Positions 21,375-23,317 of a DNA stretch of 23,317 nt are shown here, piece by piece. The stretch spans positions 1 to 23,317 of the forward strand of contig CAYGVT010000078.1 in the NCBI GenBank assembly GCA_964353355.1. The letters are read 5' to 3'. Numbering within the stretch: position 1 is the stretch's first letter; each line of letters opens with the position of its first letter. The stretch is from CAYGVT01 sp964353355 (GTDB lineage: Archaea; Thermoplasmatota; DTKX01; GCA-020343715). The notes under the pieces are model-generated. The model was not told the DNA's origin, made no database searches, and was given only the letters and a program-made list of their open reading frames with translations. Both the position numbers and the translations under genes were made by a program.

Positions 21375-22763
21375 ATGAGGACGAACATCGAGCGCCCTGA
21401 TGCGGGCTCGTCCGAGGAGGACACCCGAGGGGCAAGACAGCCCACAGATAAGGTCAGGAGCCTCCAGGGGAAGCTGTATGCAGCAGCGAAGGCGAATCCG
21501 ACGCGACGTTTCGGAGCCATACGGGACAGGGTCTACCGGTGGGACGTCCTGACGAGGGCCTGGGAGGAGGTGCGACGGAACCGAGGAGCCCCGGGCGTGG
21601 ACGGCGTCACCATCGACATGGTGAAGGAGCGGGGAGTGGAGGCGTTCCTGCAGGAACTTCAGGCGCAGCTTCGCGACGGGACGTACCGGCCGTTGCCGGT
21701 GCGTCGCGTGCTCATACCGAAGTCGAGCGGGGGCCAGCGTGCCCTGGGCATCCCTGCCGTGCGGGACCGCGTGGCGCAGGCGGCCGTGAAGCTCGTCATC
21801 GAGCCGATATTCGAGGCGGACTTCCTGCCGTGCAGCTACGGGTACCGGCCCGGGAGGAGCGCCCAGGACGCGGCGCAGGAGATTTGGAGATGGCTCAACA
21901 GGGGCCTGGAGAATGTGCTGGACGCGGACATTAAATCCTGCTTCGACACCATCCCGCACGACCGACTGCTACGCGCCGTGGCGGGCCGCATCTCGGACGG
22001 GTACGTCCTCAAGCTCGTCAAGATGTGGCTCAAGTCCGGCGTGATGGTGGGCGGGGGTGTGGAGGCCACGGAGGTGGGGACGCCCCAGGGCGGGGTGCTC
22101 AGTCCCCTGCTCGCAAACATATACCTGCATCGTCTTGATGCGGAGTGGGAGCGGCGGGGGCTGGCGGACCGATACGGGGCGGATGCGAAGTTGATTCGCT
22201 ATGCCGACGACATCGTTGTCCTCTCGTCCAAGTCAGTGAGGCCTCTTGTATCAGTAGTACAGGAGGTCCTAGCCGACATGGGGCTGTCCCTGAACCTGGA
22301 AAAGTCCCGTGTGGTGCATGCCGACCAAGGGTTCGACTTCCTGGGGTTCCGGTTCAAACGCCGGTACTCCAAGAAGTACGGGAAGAAGAAGACGTACTTC
22401 CGTCCGAGCCCTAGGTCAATGAAACGCGTGAAGGAGAAGGTACGCGACCGATGCGGGAACCATAGGCTGCATGTCGAAGTGGAGGAGGTCGTGGGGGATG
22501 TGAACAGCGTCCTTCTCGGGTGGCAAGGATACTTCCGCTGCTCGAACGCGTCCTCAGCCTTTGTGACGGTGCAGCAGTATGCGTACCATCGTGTACGACG
22601 TTATCTTCGACGTCGGAGGAACATGCCAGGCCTGGGTAGGATTTGGGACTACACCGACGAGTACCTGCACAAGGAACTCGGACTGGCGAGCATAGTGGGC
22701 CAGGGGTCTGTGCGGTATCCAGACCGAGAGCGGCTGTATGAACGCGGTCGGAGAGCCGGATGA
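21375..22763 (+). CDS. ltrA: Group II intron reverse transcriptase/maturase (no endonuclease domain)
   Basis: A 462-aa intron-encoded protein that splices its own intron as a maturase and copies it during retrohoming. Order: an N-terminal basic region; RT blocks with APGVDGVTIDMV (72-83), RRVLIPKSSGGQRALGIPAV (110-129), YGYRPGRSAQDA (155-166), DADIKSCFDTIPH (183-195, first catalytic Asp), GTPQGGVLSPLLANIYLH (235-252) and IRYADDIVVL (274-283, catalytic YADD 276-279); then LNLEKSRV and DFLGFRF; and the maturase X domain with LLGWQGYFRCSNA (380-392). It ends shortly after, with no Cys-pair or HNH endonuclease. ATG 21375 is chosen because AGGGG lies 8 nt upstream; the frame to 21291 overlaps ribozyme structure. 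The TGA lies inside domain V. All catalytic motifs are intact. Confidence 0.95.
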   Translation: MRTNIERPDAGSSEEDTRGARQPTDKVRSLQGKLYAAAKANPTRRFGAIRDRVYRWDVLTRAWEEVRRNRGAPGVDGVTIDMVKERGVEAFLQELQAQLRDGTYRPLPVRRVLIPKSSGGQRALGIPAVRDRVAQAAVKLVIEPIFEADFLPCSYGYRPGRSAQDAAQEIWRWLNRGLENVLDADIKSCFDTIPHDRLLRAVAGRISDGYVLKLVKMWLKSGVMVGGGVEATEVGTPQGGVLSPLLANIYLHRLDAEWERRGLADRYGADAKLIRYADDIVVLSSKSVRPLVSVVQEVLADMGLSLNLEKSRVVHADQGFDFLGFRFKRRYSKKYGKKKTYFRPSPRSMKRVKEKVRDRCGNHRLHVEVEEVVGDVNSVLLGWQGYFRCSNASSAFVTVQQYAYHRVRRYLRRRRNMPGLGRIWDYTDEYLHKELGLASIVGQGSVRYPDRERLYERGRRAG

Positions 22764-22785
22764 GGGAAAACCTCAAGTCCGGTTC
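22753..22785 (+). ncRNA. Group II intron domain V
   Basis: GAGCCGGA pairs with UCCGGUUC, and UGAGG with CCUCA around a GAAAA loop, with a two-base AG bulge (22776-22777) on the 3' side. This is the standard domain V hairpin; the catalytic triad is AGC at 22754-22756. The RT stop codon (22761-22763) lies inside it. Confidence 0.9.
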
Positions 22786-22788
22786 GAC

Positions 22789-22839
22789 GAGGGGCGGGAG
22801 GAAACCCGGGTCATGCCGGGCGCCTCCCGTCTACTCTAC
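22789..22839 (+). ncRNA. Group II intron domain VI with bulged branch-point A
   Basis: CGGGAGG (22795-22801) pairs with CCTCCCG (22823-22829) over an inner CCCGG/CCGGG hairpin. Below it GGG (22792-22794) pairs with UCU and GAG (22789-22791) with CUC, leaving A22833 as the only bulged base. It is the seventh base from the predicted 3' end (22839), as expected for the lariat branch point. Confidence 0.8.
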
Positions 22840-23042
22840 TACACGACCTGGCCAATGGGCTGGCCGTCTGGATGGACGGACCCGAGGCGGCCGTAGGTGT
22901 GCTGCTGGGCTGCCTTGATTTCATCGAGGTCGAGGTTACGGGCGTCGAGGAATGCCGGGTTCTTGTCGAAGGTCTCCATCGTCTGCGCGGAGCGGTCATG
23001 ACCGCCGGCATCGAGGCGACCGGGGTAGGGCGCAGATATCAT
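22839..23042 (-). CDS. Doubtful 67-aa ORF ending at the intron boundary
   Basis: From ATG 23042 the frame encodes MISAPYPGRLDAGGHDRSAQ and ends DGQPIGQVV-stop, with the TAG formed across the intron 3' junction. If the intron were removed the next bases would still give a stop (TAA). A TATA-like TTTAAT lies some 30-40 bp upstream. Base composition matches the host rather than the AT-rich flank. I do not recognise the product, and the opposite strand is also open (about 22842-23045), so coding status is uncertain. Confidence 0.25.
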   Translation of the reverse strand: MISAPYPGRLDAGGHDRSAQTMETFDKNPAFLDARNLDLDEIKAAQQHTYGRLGSVHPDGQPIGQVV

Positions 23043-23258
23043 TGAATTGATGGGGGTGCCATTAGCCAATTGGTAATGAATTAAAGTGAATCTTTTAATC
23101 CCCTTGGAGATATCCATGCTGGTCGGATCAAACCCTATTATTATAATATCGGAACTCAAATAATAATCAATTTCCGCCTGAACTCCGCCTGATTTCTTAA
23201 CAAGGAAACTACTGGCTCCAGAAAGATTCTTATAGTCGTATTGTTATTACTATTAACT
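23043..23258. other. AT-rich segment ahead of the transposase gene
   Basis: This stretch is far richer in A and T than the rest of the window and carries no convincing gene. It contains a 9-bp direct repeat (tccgcctga at 23173-23181 and 23184-23192). It is likely the left end of the mobile element that begins at the right edge; terminal inverted repeats cannot be judged without the other end. Confidence 0.5.
23229..23237 (+). promoter_or_regulatory. TATA box of the right-edge gene
   Basis: CTTATAGTC is centred about 25 nt before ATG 23259, the spacing expected for a leaderless archaeal transcript. Confidence 0.5.
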
Positions 23259-23317
23259 ATGTCCTACCACGTCCGTCAGCGCATCCGGGGCAAGACCTAC
23301 GTCTACGAGGCCGAGGG
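23259..23317 (+). CDS. Probable transposase, first 20 residues only
   Basis: The frame runs off the right edge and encodes MSYHVRQRIRGKTYVYEAEG. The pattern of short beta strands (YHVRQRIRGKTYVYEAEG) is how many IS1634/IS4-like transposases of archaea begin. Only 20 residues are visible, so the family is a guess. The AT-rich upstream DNA and the neighbouring group II intron support a mobile context. Confidence 0.45.
   Translation, partial: MSYHVRQRIRGKTYVYEAE

Larger units (their letters stand above)
20768..22839 (+). mobile_element. Group II intron with its own reverse transcriptase
   Basis: About 2072 nt, beginning with the consensus GTGCG and ending CTAC. The first 600 nt (20768-21374) have no gene and show the dense stems expected of ribozyme domains I-III, including CTGGCGGGTGCAAGTCCCGCC and a segment typical of these introns (CATAGTAGCAAGGAGGGCGG, about 21269). 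The RT gene occupies domain IV. Domain V (22753-22785) and domain VI (22789-22839) are clear and fix the 3' end. The structural class is not settled: domain V has an AGC triad, and the protein lacks an endonuclease domain. Group II introns are common in bacteria and much rarer in archaea, so recent transfer is likely. Confidence 0.88.

Noticed and set aside
21375..22763. Endonuclease domain in the intron protein
   Set aside because: The protein ends soon after the maturase domain; there is no Cys-pair or HNH motif.
22842..23045. Plus-strand frame just after the intron (LANGLAVWMDGPEAAVGVLL type)
   Set aside because: It has no start codon with ribosome site or promoter and lies opposite another small frame of similar quality; neither can be preferred.
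1..23317. CRISPR array or defence cassette
   Set aside because: No spaced direct repeats of 24-40 bp and no cas-like or known defence genes were found; the only tandem repeats are the coding 15-bp units at 1-120 and protein-domain repeats.

Overview
The window looks like a chromosomal segment of a high-GC archaeon. The support is an archaeal RNA polymerase subunit D with an iron-sulfur domain in the order uS13-uS4-uS11-Rpo3, an intron-bearing tRNA-Leu, an ADP-forming acyl-CoA synthetase pair, TATA-box promoters, some leaderless starts, and large Ca-binding/PKD-type surface proteins. A member of the Thermoplasmatota is my best guess, from the style of the surface proteins and gene order; it is not proven. 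Of 18 confident or likely stop codons I count 13 TGA, 5 TAG and no TAA.

Layout. Positions 1-528 (+) hold the end of a proline-rich membrane protein. Positions 535-3733 (-) form a probable operon: a 56-aa unknown protein, the two subunits of an ADP-forming acyl-CoA synthetase, and a SagB-type flavin dehydrogenase. An Lrp/AsnC-type regulator (3796-4329, +) is divergent to it and shares its AT-rich promoter region. Positions 4374-8936 (-) carry a Ca-binding lipoprotein, a SAM methyltransferase and a membrane-anchored thrombospondin-type-3 protein whose frame is broken by one TAG. A gene-poor stretch (8937-9399) and tRNA-Leu(GAG) with a 40-nt intron follow, then a membrane-anchored propeller-like protein (9617-10804, -).

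Positions 10964-13712 (-) are the uS13-uS4-uS11-Rpo3 operon with tight start/stop overlaps and strong Shine-Dalgarno sites. It has its own TATA box at about 13825. Upstream lies one 1790-aa receptor-like protein (13878-19250, -): signal peptide, BNR-like propeller repeats, Ig/PKD-like domains, one membrane span, and about 470 cytoplasmic residues that look like a longin/roadblock-type domain followed by an adaptin-appendage-like pair. A single-span protein with a GOLD/PPC-like domain and an MBL-fold hydrolase with a damaged start follow (19328 to about 20723, -).

The right end is mobile DNA. A nearly 2.1-kb group II intron (about 20768-22839, +) encodes an endonuclease-less reverse transcriptase/maturase and has recognisable domains V and VI. 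It sits directly behind the promoter of the MBL gene. Beyond it is a segment that becomes AT-rich and the first 20 codons of a probable transposase at the right edge.

The most novel items are the archaeal group II intron with its predicted boundaries, the surface receptor with trafficking-like cytoplasmic domains, the interrupted TSP3 protein, the two-state RNA leader in front of the acyl-CoA synthetase genes, and the degenerate first Fe-S motif of Rpo3.
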